Below, piece after piece: positions 49,021 to 59,886 of a DNA stretch of 64,000 bases. Every line of letters starts with the position of its first letter. Positions within the stretch are counted from its first letter, which is position 1. Location of the stretch: positions 188,501-252,500 of the forward strand of contig NC_065572.1 in assembly GCF_937616625.2 (NCBI RefSeq), given 5' to 3'. The notes beneath the pieces are model-generated. The model saw only the letters and a program-made list of their open reading frames with translations, was not told the origin of the DNA and did no database searches. Source of the stretch: Mercurialis annua. Taxonomy: Eukaryota; Streptophyta; Magnoliopsida; Malpighiales; Euphorbiaceae. The position numbers and the translations under genes were made by a program.

Positions 49021-49497
49021 TTAAAGGCCTCTTGCAAGCATCTCTTGCAACCTCTTAAAGGATTGAAGCTTCTGCAGACGCATCTGCTTGTGGAATCTGA
49101 CGATGAACAAATCAGCAACGTGATCAATCTCATCTTCCAACCTGAAGTCTTCTCCTTTCGAACTCTTCACCATGTCGATGACGGACCCTCCCAGCCCGGA
49201 ATCCTCCTCATCAAACAGCGAGTGCCGCAGATCAGGGTACTTATCATCATCGTCGTCGTAGTCCTGATCAATGCACCAACTGCTTGAATTTGAGTCATCG
49301 TACACAACCATGGCCTGCTGCTTGCTATCACCGTCATCTTGGCCCATCAGCGTTTTCTTGCTCTTGGTGAATGCCAACATGAGGAGACGGGCCTTAGCTG
49401 CGCTGGTTTTGTCCTTGATGGCCACACATTTAGTCTTCGCTATACAACTCACCAAACTCACTATCTGCTTCAGGATCATTGAAGCTGTCTTCTTCAT
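49021..49497 (-). CDS. DUF761 (cotton-fibre-expressed type) protein
   Basis: A single exon of 158 residues. I start at MKKTASMILKQIVSL because family members begin at this point. An ATG 33 bases further upstream (49530) would add MIQNLHLHRFT. A basic, amphipathic N-terminal half (KDKTSAAKARLLMLAF) is followed by an acidic middle (DYDDDDDKYPD). The C-terminal DUF761 motif, DHVADLFIVRFHKQMRLQK, then QEMLARGL, completes it. No catalytic residues are known. The family is plant-specific and linked to development and defence, with undefined biochemistry. A strong TATA box (49571-49587, minus strand TATATATAAAAGG) lies about 75-90 bp upstream of the chosen ATG, consistent with a short 5' UTR. Confidence 0.82.
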   Translation of the reverse strand: MKKTASMILKQIVSLVSCIAKTKCVAIKDKTSAAKARLLMLAFTKSKKTLMGQDDGDSKQQAMVVYDDSNSSSWCIDQDYDDDDDKYPDLRHSLFDEEDSGLGGSVIDMVKSSKGEDFRLEDEIDHVADLFIVRFHKQMRLQKLQSFKRLQEMLARGL

Positions 49498-49570
49498 TGT
49501 AAAGCGATGGAGATGTAGATTCTGAATCACAACTGATTATAAAAGGCAGCTGTGCTTAGCATGCAGAAAC

Positions 49571-49587
49571 CCTTTTATATATATAGG
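49571..49587 (-). promoter_or_regulatory. TATA box of the DUF761 gene
   Basis: The minus strand reads CTATATATATAAAAGG. Transcription would begin near 49545, placing both candidate ATGs downstream of it. Confidence 0.6.
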
Positions 49588-49849
49588 CAGTGGTGTCTGC
49601 TTTTGGGCTGCTTTTAAGATCGTGGAGTGAAAGTGGATGCTCAAAAAGCACAACAAAGGGGAAGACTTAATAGAGTGGTAATCTACTCTTATAACCTAGT
49701 TGTTTACCAATGTTGCTCGTAAATCATCATACACAAATGCATCAATCATCACACAAACATTTTTATTTCTATTTCTTTTTAAAGTTACCATTTTCTACTA
49801 ACCCTCTACTAATTAATATTCAATAAATTAATAATTTTAATAATTAATA

Positions 49850-50145
49850 CTCCCTCCGTCCCACTCTAATTGACAAAATAACTAAATTACAATAACCAAT
49901 ACAAACTAATAAATGATATAGAGAGTTACTTGTATACCCTTCTACTGATAATAGAGCTAATTAATACTATTAGTATATTAGTCAAATTTTTATTAAATAT
50001 TCACCATTTTTCCATAAAAGACATGATTTTAAATGAGAGTAAAGATGGAAAATTAAAGGAAAAATTTATAGTTATGTTAGTTTTGTCAATTAGAATGGGA
50101 CACCAAAAATTCCATATTTTGTCAATTAGAGTAGGACGGAGGGAG
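49850..50145. mobile_element. Stowaway MITE
   Basis: CTCCCTCCGTCCCACTCTAA and its inverse TTAGAGTAGGACGGAGGGAG with TA on both sides (49848-49849, 50146-50147) define a 296-bp Stowaway. ORFs on both strands inside it are shadows of the inverted repeat. Confidence 0.92.
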
Positions 50146-50147
50146 TA

Positions 50148-50820
50148 AAATTTCAGAAAACCAACTTCAACATCAAATCTTATATTCATAAAAAAAAATC
50201 ACCTCTTATATAATATTCAATAAATTAATAATTTTTAAATCCACCGAATATATTAATTATTAGAGAATCAATTGTATATGACATTTCATTTTGGAACATC
50301 AAATCATATTATATTAAATTATGCAAACAATTATAATTTTTTTGTTAAATTTGGATACCAATCATTAACAGACTTAAAAATGAAGTATTAAATCGTTCGA
50401 AAATGAGGTAACAAATTATTAAAACGATTCAAAGCGTTTGAAAGTGAAAGTGAATATCAAATTGTTAATGAAACTAACAGAAACACCTAGTTATTAACGG
50501 GATTGAAAGTCATGTGATTTTAATGGAATTATAAGGCTTATTGCACCAAGAAAATTATATTTACAAAATGGTCTTTCAAGTTAAAAATTGACTTTTCATT
50601 TTCTCTATTCATAAAATAACATCTTCAGACTCAGGAGACTTTAATCGATTACATTAGAAGATTACCAAGATTATTCTTGTAGTATGCAAATAGAATTTTA
50701 CAAAATTGAAAAATCTACTAAATTCTCAAATAAGTACCGCTTGATCTTTCAAGTGAAAAATATGATTTCTTGTTTTTCTTATTAAAAAGGCAATATTTTG
50801 AAAGTCGTACGAGTTTGATT
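50148..50820. other. AT-rich intergenic DNA
   Basis: No gene is seen. Loose repeats such as ACAAAAT and TTCAAGTGAAAAAT occur without clear element ends. Confidence 0.45.
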
Positions 50821-50839
50821 GAACTAGAAATTTTTCGCC

Positions 50840-50970
50840 GGGCTCAGTAGCATGAGCTTGTAACCGAGCGGGGCATTAAAATGGTTTAAAATTCTGGGAC
50901 TAATCTAGTGGGGATGGTTTGACTTTGAAGGTTATAAAGTGCGTCTTCTTCTCTTAGAATTAAATTAAAA
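50840..50970 (+). mobile_element. Short SINE-like insertion with 19-bp target duplication
   Basis: GAACTAGAAATTTTTCGCC (50821-50839) recurs as GAACTAGAAATTTTTCACC (50971-50989), bounding a 131-bp unit. The unit starts GGGCTCAGTAGCATGAGC (A-box-like), contains GGTTTAAAATTCTGG (B-box-like) and ends in an AT-rich tail. Length, long duplication and promoter-like boxes point to a tRNA-derived SINE. Confidence 0.7.
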
Positions 50971-50989
50971 GAACTAGAAATTTTTCACC

Positions 50990-52399
50990 ATTACATGACC
51001 TATAGCACATAAACAATATTTTACAAAATTAAAAGATTTACGAAATTTATAAAGGGGTGTCAGTAGGATTTACATGTTGTAAAATCCATTTTTTTAATTT
51101 TTTATTTTGAATACAATGTCTTTTAACTTCATGTGATTTTAATTGAATTTTTTTAGTATTAAGCTTGCACCGACTCAATAAATAAAGAGATAAATGTATG
51201 TTTTATACAATAATCTTTTTTTTAATAATTAGAACTAATGATATCAAAGAAAAAAAAATCATGAAAGGTCCATTTGGTCCATAAAATTCGATCCATTCCA
51301 CTATTTGGAAATGGTCAGAATTCTTAATGAAAAAATGATGTCGATGAAAGGGATGCATAGTTGACTTGCATTTAAATCAAGGCTAAACTCATATTTAAGC
51401 TCCCTTAATATTGTTTTTTTTTTCATTTATCTTGTCTTTTTCATATTTTTATCTTTATTTAGTCCTCATATTTAATTAATTTTTTAGTTTATAGGTCTTT
51501 TTTTGTAAAAAGAAAAAAATATGCATTATATTTGCTGTAAAATACGTGTGAGATTGAATTTAAATATCCATCTAGATTAGCACATTGAAAAAATAGATCA
51601 CATTATCAAACTTGCACTATTTGTTTTAGAATTTATCAATTTTAGGATTTATCAATTTTTTAGGATTTATCAAAAGTTCGCGCAAGGACTTAATTTTTTT
51701 TTTATATAAGTTTTAGGATTTATCAATTTTTTTTAAAAGGACCGGATAAATAAAATTTCAAAACTTTTTGTCATCTCCTACTTGAAATTTGTAAATCACT
51801 TTAGGCAATTGAGCTATAAGTTCATAATTTCCATCTATAAAAAGGCCCATTATATAAAAAATGAATAATATAAGAATTTATTAAATAATAAACTTTGAAG
51901 AAAGATGAGATAATAAAAAATAAAATATACAGAAACTGAAAAATGGATTAAGCCTTAAATCAACGCTTGCGATATTGAAAAGGGACATGATTACAACTAA
52001 AACATAAAATAGGAAGACTGAATTTATATAGTTTACAAAAAAAAATTATTTAATAATTAATTTTTTCATAAAATATAAATATGAAATATATTATATACTG
52101 TTTCCAACCAAACTCCACGTAATTTCTTTCTACCGTCTTTTCGATTTTAATGTAACAGTTAAGCTCAAATGACTTTGACTTGGTACAACCTAAAATTTGG
52201 TTGAATTGAACATTTGAACAGAGAATCAAAGAAACCAAACGACATCAACTGATGATTATTCATTATTCATTGTTCTTTTATGTTTAAGTTTCAACAAATT
52301 GTTATGTGTTCTTTAATGAGGGAAATAAATAGATTAAAGGAAACATGTAATTTTACGCCAAATTTAAGAACACAAGCAAACTGCATGATTACGACTAAC
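50990..52399. other. AT-rich intergenic DNA
   Basis: No gene is supported. The phrase AGGATTTATCAATTTT repeats several times at about 51630-51735. The stretch just below 52400 is the 3' side of the C2-domain gene. Confidence 0.45.
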
Positions 52400-53080
52400 T
52401 TACCAATGCAGTCCTGCTGGATTTTGTAAGAATGGCGATGGAGATGGAGGAGGATGGTATTCCCCATGATTAACTACAAAGGCTGGGAATTGCGGTGGGT
52501 AAAAATCTAGTTTAGGATAGAAAGACTCTTGAGAAGGCGCCTTCTTTGGTGGTGAAGAAGAGCGGATATCATCCAGTGAAGGATACAAGCTCTTCTTCTC
52601 TTGCAGCCGGACATCATCACCTTCCGTAACTTTATCTGCTCTCGGACAATCAGTTTCCTTCCCTCTGAACCTGTATGAGAAGTTCAACACTCCCTTAGGC
52701 TTCCCCTCACCACTTCGAACCTGGTAGCTTACAAACCTGACGCTGCTGTTCAACTCATCGTCCATCAAATCCTTCAATGGAACACGCACTTCTCCCACAG
52801 TTCGGTTGCCAAATACAACACCGGCACATCGCAATTTGAACTTGAGAAAAAGATGATCAGCAAGTGAGACAGCTTTGAGATCAAACTGCATCGTGTAATT
52901 CCATTCCGGGTGCCTACCTCCTTCTTCGTCTACCGGACTCTTTTGCAGCTCTTGTTCCTTAGTTTCTTCATCATTAAAAATGGAGACTGCTGCATAGACT
53001 GAGAGCTTCTGGAATAAATTAAAGGCTTTCAGATCTCTGCACGAAATTAAATTCAGTTCTAGAGTAGACCACTCCATCAT
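52400..53080 (-). CDS. C2-domain protein, SRC2-like
   Basis: From the chosen start (MMEWSTLELNLISCRDL) the protein is 226 residues. The N-terminal C2 domain covers about 1-130: LELNLISCRDLKAFNLFQK, VYAAVSIF, HPEWNYTMQFDL and VGEVRVPLKDLMD. The Ca-binding Asp positions are only partly conserved. The C-terminal half is Pro/Ser-rich (HPPPSPSPF). Related SRC2/BAP-type proteins bind membranes and act in cold and defence signalling. The frame extends upstream to an ATG at 53164 with a hydrophobic leader (MKLISFILCCLLILHS), which is unusual for the family, so I prefer the later ATG. The stop codon lies inside TGGTAAGTT, a perfect splice-donor sequence, so a further 3' exon cannot be excluded. Confidence 0.75.
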   Translation of the reverse strand: MMEWSTLELNLISCRDLKAFNLFQKLSVYAAVSIFNDEETKEQELQKSPVDEEGGRHPEWNYTMQFDLKAVSLADHLFLKFKLRCAGVVFGNRTVGEVRVPLKDLMDDELNSSVRFVSYQVRSGEGKPKGVLNFSYRFRGKETDCPRADKVTEGDDVRLQEKKSLYPSLDDIRSSSPPKKAPSQESFYPKLDFYPPQFPAFVVNHGEYHPPPSPSPFLQNPAGLHW

Positions 53081-53164
53081 ATGATACTCTGGTTTGTGTA
53101 GTTTCTGAATTGCAAGAGAGTGCAGAATAAGGAGACAACATAGAATGAAGGAAATCAATTTCAA

Positions 53165-53957
53165 AGAGCCCAGATAAAAATATAAATGACTTACGACGAC
53201 TCATACTAATTAATTACCACTGCAACTCAACTTTATCTACCTAATTTTCCTAGCTTAGGTAATTAACACATACTGCTTCTAGAGCTTCAAACCATGTCAC
53301 AATGTGTCCAATACATAATTGAGTTCGTATGACATTTATTTACAAAACGTTGATCAAGGGTAAGTCAAAAAAAATTCATTTACTATACGTTCTATTTTCT
53401 TCGTCTTTATATTTTTATCAAAAGATACTTTATATCATTTAATTCTATGAATTTCAGCATACTTCTATTTCAAGTAAATTTTGTCAAGATTAACAAAAAT
53501 AATCAGCCCGCATCAAGTCTTCCTTTCCAATTTTAGACGCAACAGTTGCTAGGGACCAAATGCTTTATCTTTTATAATTTCTTTTATATTTATAACAATT
53601 CGTGTTTAGTGATTCTTATGTGGACAGAAACTGATTACCTAACTCCAATCAAAAAAAATTACTAATAAGCTAACACTGGAGAAGAAAGAAAGAGCAAAGT
53701 CTCAACACATTTAGTGTCATATAATTCATTCTCAATCATTTTGATTAATTAAAAATAACATTTTCCATTTTTAGATCAATTATAAACAATATTCTGTTTT
53801 TAAATTAATTAGGACAAATATTGATCATCTCGGTCTATGAATTTGGTTTAATTTGTCTAATTGACTTAAAAATAAAGGTATTGTTTTTAAATGATTAAAA
53901 TGACCGCAAGTGAGTTGTTTGACCATGCTTAGAAACTCGGTTGACCTTTAATTTGAA
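53165..53957. other. Intergenic, upstream of the C2 gene
   Basis: AT-rich sequence with no recognised element or gene. Confidence 0.45.
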
Positions 53958-54076
53958 GGTTATGTTTGGTTCATAAAATAGGTTCAGAATAGAATTGCTA
54001 TTCCGTAAAGAAAATTTGGAATTGCTATTCCGTAAAGAAAATTTGGAATTGCTATTTAACGATTTTGTGTAATTAT

Positions 54077-55419
54077 TGTAATTTTTTAAAGTAATTAAGT
54101 CGTGCCACGTGTCGTGATTTCCGATAAATTAAATTAAGAAGAATTTAATTTAATTATATCGGGAATTTAAAATAATTTTTATTAAGCGGTTTTACGAGAT
54201 TTAAGGATATAACTTCAAAAATTAATATAAAATAAAATATAAATCCCGTGACGGAAATAATTTCGCCAAAGTCCGCGAAATAATTTATAGTATTTGTGGT
54301 AAAAATCTCGAGTCAATCGGAGACCTTTTAAAATTTGGACGCGAATAGGTTTTGTGCTAAATTGTAACTTTTGAAAAGTTTTAAGGATTAAAGTGAAATT
54401 TAGCCAATAAATATATAAGAATGAGATGAGAAGGAATGGTCCAGAAGCATTCATCAGATCATCACTTTCATTTTTCCTATTCCTTCGCCGTTCTCACTGA
54501 TTCTGTCGCTCGATCGCCGTTTCTCGTCCGTTTTCGACGTTTTATAACTCGAATCGATCGTATTTCAGAGGCGAATCACGGTAAGCACGTCGTTTCGCCG
54601 TTTATTTGATGGATTTTTGGTTAAAACGTTAAGGTTACGGCGAGATCGTATCGAAATTACGTTTTTGATTCGTTTTAAGCGTTTTTCTTGCGTTTTCGAC
54701 TAGCTTGATTGATGATTTGATGAATCTATTGATTAGGGATGTTTAAACATTGAGTTTTAGGGTCGGAATGGCCGTTTCGGACGGCTGGAGTCGGCCCATG
54801 ATGGGGCACGACGTGCTCAACATCAGAGCACGTCGTGCAGGGGCACGACGTGCACCAGATGAGGTGCACGCCAAGGTGCACGACGTGCCCTAAGGGGGTG
54901 CACGACGTGCACCTCCCCATTTTTGGAGAGGAATGACCCTAAAAACCTAATTTGACGATTCCCTATTCCGATATCGACTCCCGGACTCCGAAAATGCGAG
55001 ATTCGGACGTTAAACGAGTAAAATATGACTAGTTGTTTGGAATGAGATAGTTTATGGATATCAATTGGTTTTATTAAGAAAACCTATATTCTATATTGAG
55101 AATTGAATCGAGAAGTATTAAGAAAAAGAAAGAAATATGATTCGTTTATCGGAAAAGATTACGTTTGAAGCACGACGGTTAATGAGTGCAGCGTGTCATG
55201 TCTCGAGTCTAGAGTCAATCTTAGAATAGGATTATAATGTGAGTCAAATGTTTTGAAATCGTTTAGATCCGGCGAGGCAAGAAGCAGCTGGACCAGGAGC
55301 TTGAGAAGCTTGACATTTCTGAGCACTGACGAAATGAAGATATAAAATGTTAATCCTATTCGGAACTATCACTCCTATTCCCTAGCGCCGGTCTCGGCCC
55401 ATGAGATTGGATCGTGACA
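54077..55419 (+). mobile_element. Solo LTR, TGTAAT...TGACA family, internally deleted
   Basis: It starts TGTAATTTTTT, ends GGATCGTGACA and is flanked by the perfect pentamer ATTAT (54072-54076, 55420-55424). It has a TATA-like AATAAATATATAAG at about 54405, followed by the conserved CTCGATCGCCGTTTCTCGTC block. At 1343 bp it lacks about 0.9 kb found in the other copies, between CTTGACATTTCTGAGC and the terminal GTCTCGGCCCATGAGATTGG. Confidence 0.85.
54805..54912. repeat. Array of GCACGACGTGC near-palindromes in the LTR
   Basis: GCACGACGTGC or its inverse GCACGTCGTGC occurs five times in 108 bp, with spacers such as AAGG. It is at the same place as the GTGCGNNCGCAC arrays of the sister LTRs but uses a different word. 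Confidence 0.85.
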
Positions 55420-55496
55420 ATTATTCTTTTTAAAAAGTAAAAAATAAATATTTCATTCTATATATTATTACATTCCATGAACCAAACATGGCCGAA

Positions 55497-56173
55497 AAAG
55501 AAAGTGCGGCAGCCATGCCATTCTTCCTCCTTTTTTTTTTACAGGAAAGGAAAGCATCTACTAGCTAGTGGGATGTTGGCCTTATGGATTAAGCTTATAT
55601 CAGAGGATAAATCAACTCCACAAATTCGAGGGACTTCATATGATTTGTTTCGAGTTTGAGCAAGTTTTGGCTCTAAGGCTCTGCACATATATCCGGTTTA
55701 TGAAACTTATAGCTCCTCCAAAGGATAATCAAAACTTCCAACCTTATAAGTTTTTTTTAACTAAACTTAAGTAACTTCCTCATATAAGTATTTACATAAC
55801 ATATGCAACTATTAAAGTTAGATAGACACGTACAGATATGTCAACAGTTGTAGGACAAGTAAATACTGATGAATGCCTGTAAAGCAGACAAAATACAACT
55901 ACTGAGATGTTGCAGTCCACCAATTTAGATAGCAAGTGAAGCTATTCTATTCATAAATGGCACACAGAATTGCAAGCCATCAAATCTAGTTCATTATTTG
56001 TTGCAAAAGAAAAAGGGTAGATAGCATCTTGCAAATTGCCAAGACCCAATTGTTGTTTCAAGAATCAAGACTACATAAGTGATTGCACAATTAAATAATG
56101 AAAAGCAAATAAGGAAAGCATCACCGAGTTAAATGTTCTCATTGGAGCCTTAAAGTTAGATGCCGTGGCTAAC
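55497..56173. other. Intergenic, 3' side of the EBP gene
   Basis: It contains no recognisable gene. The part above about 55900 is probably the EBP 3' UTR. Confidence 0.45.
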
Positions 56174-57482
56174 TCAGCCACGTTTGCTCTTTTTCTGGGC
56201 TTGTACTTGAGCTGGTGCGCAAATCTTCTTCCAGCAATGTATACAAATGAGTGATGGTATGACAACCCATGAGGCATTTGCGCCGATATAATATGCATAA
56301 TGGTAAAATGGACTTGATGTATAGCTAATACCATCCAAGTATGGAGTTAAGAAGTATATAGCAGTTCCATAGAGCTGCGCTAAAGAAACAGCAAACTGAA
56401 GTATGTATCTATAGGATTTCCCAGCAGCAATAGCATAGCTGCCAAAGTCCAAAAGCAATTCAGGTTATGTTTTTATGTGGGATATGCGGTAGGTAATAAA
56501 GGAAGATATAGAATGTTAATAAAGGTGGAAAGAACATACACTGCTAGAAGGCTAGCTGGACCAGCAAAGACTGCAGTTAATCCTTCCACAGCAATGACTG
56601 CAGAATCCCTTGCAGCATATCTAGAATCACCTTTGCTGTACTCTTTCCCTGGCAGATGTTCGTATTAGTATAACAACAAAGTGATCCTTTAAGAACCATT
56701 AACGCATAGCTGAAGGTACTTACAAACTTCAGCCAAGTAAAAAGAAGTATTGTCCTTGTAGAACTCAGGAGAGAAAACAAAATAACCCTCTAGGATAATG
56801 TGGACGACACCGGTGAAAGCCCACCAGCACATAACCAATCTATCACAGTTTGAGAGCTTGCGCGAACGTGCTGGTGCAGAACAAACAAAGTAAGATTAAT
56901 GAGACTAAGTGGTAAAATTATAGTAGAACAAGAAGTTGAGCATCATTGTAGCAAGATATGAAGGTTATAAGTAAAAAGGAAGTGTATAGGACAATTATGA
57001 AGACTGGGGAGGAGAAAGCCAAGGCAATGAATCTCTATTCTTAACAAGTAGTGGGAGAGTGAGGTTGACTTTTGGATAAGTATATTATGTGAGCTATCTT
57101 AGATTTAGTCTAGCTATATTTTTTTTGATGTTCTGAAAAGAGTGGATCTTAGATGAGGAATCCAATTCAATCAGGTTCTAAAAGTGGGTCAACCCAAACA
57201 ACATGCGATCTCAGTGATCAGATTCAAATCAAAAAAAATAAAGAAGCAGACGTACTTGTTGATAATGAAGTCTGAATTTAAATAGAAAAGCGGATCTGGT
57301 AGCATTAAGTAGGTTTCAGATGTTAAAAAAGGAAAATTACCAGAGAGAAGCCAGACGAGAGAAACGATGAGAAGAGAAGAAGCTCCGAAGATGGAAAGAA
57401 TAGTGGACTGAGAGAGAGCTCCAGGGACATATCCCGGCAGTTTCAGATCTCTCGGCAAGTATGGATGCGCCTGCCCCTCCAT
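56174..57482 (-). CDS. HYD1: 3-beta-hydroxysteroid delta8-delta7 isomerase (EBP / HYDRA1)
   Basis: This ER-membrane enzyme shifts the sterol double bond from C8 to C7 in phytosterol synthesis. The exons (minus strand) are 57482-57341, 56870-56724, 56648-56540 and 56438-56174. All are GT-AG, giving 220 residues, close to the Arabidopsis HYD1 length. The EXPERA domain has about four membrane spans. Marker motifs are [20 protein letters not shown] (with the His at about 71 and Glu at about 75 expected in the active site), [21 protein letters not shown] and [20 protein letters not shown]. The C-terminus AQKKSKRG is lysine-rich, consistent with ER retention. It looks complete. Loss of the single Arabidopsis homologue causes embryo and vascular defects, so one would expect this to be essential. 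Confidence 0.94.
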
Positions 57483-57629
57483 TTGATTCCTTTTCCTTTT
57501 TTTGTTTTCAGTTAGATCCAATTGCAAATTCAACGTTTCCCCCTTTTTATACTACCAACCGCTGACTGCCACGCTAATCCCACCGGATAGTCTTCGACTT
57601 TATTTTTTTACTTATAAAAAAGAGGAAGT

Positions 57630-57797
57630 TTTTACCTAGACCCGGTCTATGAAAAATGTATGCACCCATCCAATAAGGTGTTAGATAAATGAGAAAAAAG
57701 AAAAAATAATAAGAAAAAAGAGAAAATTGTATTTGATTTTCTAACACCTCATTGGATAGGTGCATGGAAAATTCATGGAACGGGTTTAGGTAAGAAT
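57630..57797. mobile_element. Small hairpin MITE near the EBP promoter
   Basis: TTACCTAGACCCGGTCTATG ... ATCCAATAAGGTGTTAGA is inverted against TCTAACACCTCATTGGAT ... CGGGTTTAGGTAA, so almost the whole 168 bp is stem. It begins about 150 bp upstream of the EBP ATG and could carry promoter elements. The target duplication is unclear. Confidence 0.65.
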
Positions 57798-57931
57798 TTC
57801 CCAAAAAAAGGACATTAATATTTATCCAAAATCTCATTTGATTCTTTTATATTTTTTGCATTTTTATTAGCATCCTCATACTTCTTTCGGTAACAAAAAC
57901 ACACACATACACACTATAATGGGAACATTCA

Positions 57932-58986
57932 GGCCATCTCCAACAGCACAATTTGGTGTGCAAATCTTCTCCAACAGTACTCTATATCCAACTATATTAT
58001 AGTGTATCTTAATTTTTTACTCTATATATAGAATCACTCTATTATAGTGTATCTTATAATAGAGTACTGTTGGAGAACAAAATACAGTAACTCTATTTTA
58101 CTTTTAGTTTTCTATTTTATTATTAAACATTTGTTAATTTTTATTACAATATAGTCCAAATTAAGAATGTTCGATTTAATCGGAAATTTAAACATGTAAC
58201 ATTAAGTAATTTTTTTGTATTAATTAATTGAACTCTTTATAAATAAAGTATATTTAATATTTTCTATTATTTAATTAATATTTTTAAAATTAGCAAACAT
58301 AATTAAAAATACATATATAAACATATTTAGTAAATATATTATTAAAATTAATAATATATTTTATTATAAATAAATATATGAATGAATTTTGTAAGTGTTG
58401 AATAGTTCATGGGTGTAACTGTAAAATGTTTAAAATTTTATTTTTTAGGAATATGCTGAGAATATTCTTTTAGAGTGAAAAATAGAGTTAGTTGTTGGAG
58501 ATAAAACACTGTAAGAGCATCTACAATGACCTCTTTAAAATTAACAAATTCTCCAATTTAAAGAATTTTGCCAATAAATTAAGTACAATGGACTCTCTAA
58601 AATTCAAATTTAAAGTAGAGAGTGGAAATGGCTCTCTACATGTGGAGAGCCATTTTCACTCTCTAAATTTCAAATTTTAAAATAAGTTGGTTATTTTTCA
58701 TTAGAAATGTATTATTTTAAATTTTTGAATTTAAAAACTGAATGAAAAAATTAATATTATTAATATATTTTATTTTTTAATATTTTTATAAAAATAAAAC
58801 TAAAATAAAGAGTTAATATTAGAGAGTCTATTGGAGTAAAACTAAATATATTACTCTTTATATTAAAGATGCTCTTTATTTTAATAAATATGCTCTTTAA
58901 AATAAAGAGCACATTTGGAGATGCTCTAACAGTATAGTTTTAGTGTAAAAATCACATTATTTTGAGGGTTATTGTTGAAGATGTCC
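57932..58986. mobile_element. TIR element hosting a nested Tourist MITE
   Basis: GGCCATCTCCAACAGCACAA at the left and TTATTGTTGAAGATGTCC at the right are inverted relatives. Inside is a separate element at 58515-58926. Internal inverted words TCTATTATAGTGTATC repeat at about 57990-58050. Ends are approximate. Confidence 0.5.
58515..58926. mobile_element. Tourist-like MITE with TAA duplication
   Basis: GAGCATCTACAATG ... TTGGAGATGCTC with TAA on each side (58512-58514, 58927-58929). It has the same ends as 1663-2192. It is 412 bp and internally rich in CTCTCTAAAATT and inverse copies. Confidence 0.8.
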
Positions 58987-58989
58987 TAA

Positions 58990-59886
58990 CTCCCGTTAAA
59001 TTGTCTAATGTGACATTCTTTTTCTGCCATAACACTCCAACGCGGCAATGCCTTCTAATAAAAAGGTACAAAAATAATCTTTAATTCTTATCTAACCACT
59101 TAATATTTTTTTTAAATTTCAATTAAAACCTTAATGTTTTTTGAATTAGATGTCTCCATTAACAAATATGACATGACATCAATTCAAAAAATTATAGGCA
59201 TACAAAATCACGATTTAATAAAACTTAATAATATGAAGAAAAAAATTAGATTCTACTTTATTTTAGGCCAAACTATTTTTTGAATTCAAACCATTACATT
59301 TTTTATCAATTACAACTAATTTTTTTAATTTTTATAATTATTTCCATTTTGAAAGTTTTTTTTTTTTTGCAAAATTGTGGATTTAAATTATTTGGATTTA
59401 GCTTACAAGTGGAGGGGACAAATTGTCAAACTGAGAATAATTAACCATAATCACCAATTTCATGACTAATTTATTCACAAAATTAATTTATATATTAATT
59501 GTCTATTGCTTACAAGTTGATGGGGAAATTGATCCTTTAAATTCCCACATAATTTAACAAACTTAAATGTGTGTTATGAGCTTGTCTTTTAACTGATAGG
59601 TTTTGAATGAGTCATCACTTGCTTTCTTTGAAATGATCGCGTGCGTCCAAGGGAAACTTTTGTCGCATTAAATCTCTACCTGATTATACAAATTTCAATC
59701 CATTCTTATACAAAATAATCCCACAAGTTAAACAAATGGAGGCCAGAGGGGAAAAAAAGAAAGAAGGAGGAACGCATATCAACTCATACAATGCAAATTC
59801 CTCCTCCATACAGTATTATTAAAGTACATTTCAATTCATCACACAATATTATTATACAAACGTAAGCAACGTAGCAGCCTTTGAAA
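58990..59886. other. AT-rich intergenic DNA, 3' side of the HAK gene
   Basis: No gene is seen. The last 120 bp are probably the HAK transporter's 3' UTR. Confidence 0.5.

Larger units (their letters stand above)
53958..55493. mobile_element. MITE of the GGYYATGTTTGGTTCAT family, split by an LTR
   Basis: The left end GGTTATGTTTGGTTCATAAA and the right end TCCATGAACCAAACATGGCC are inverted, with GAA flanking both (53955-53957, 55494-55496). Only about 190 bp belong to the MITE, and the rest is the LTR at 54077-55419. The end sequence is the same as at 9600-9804. Confidence 0.75.

Noticed and set aside
49930..50148. 72-residue ORF
   Set aside because: It lies wholly inside a Stowaway MITE.
53081..53164. 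Signal-peptide-like leader on the C2 protein
   Set aside because: The hydrophobic leader is atypical for SRC2-like proteins, which begin at the C2 domain, so the ATG at 53080 is preferred. It is not excluded.
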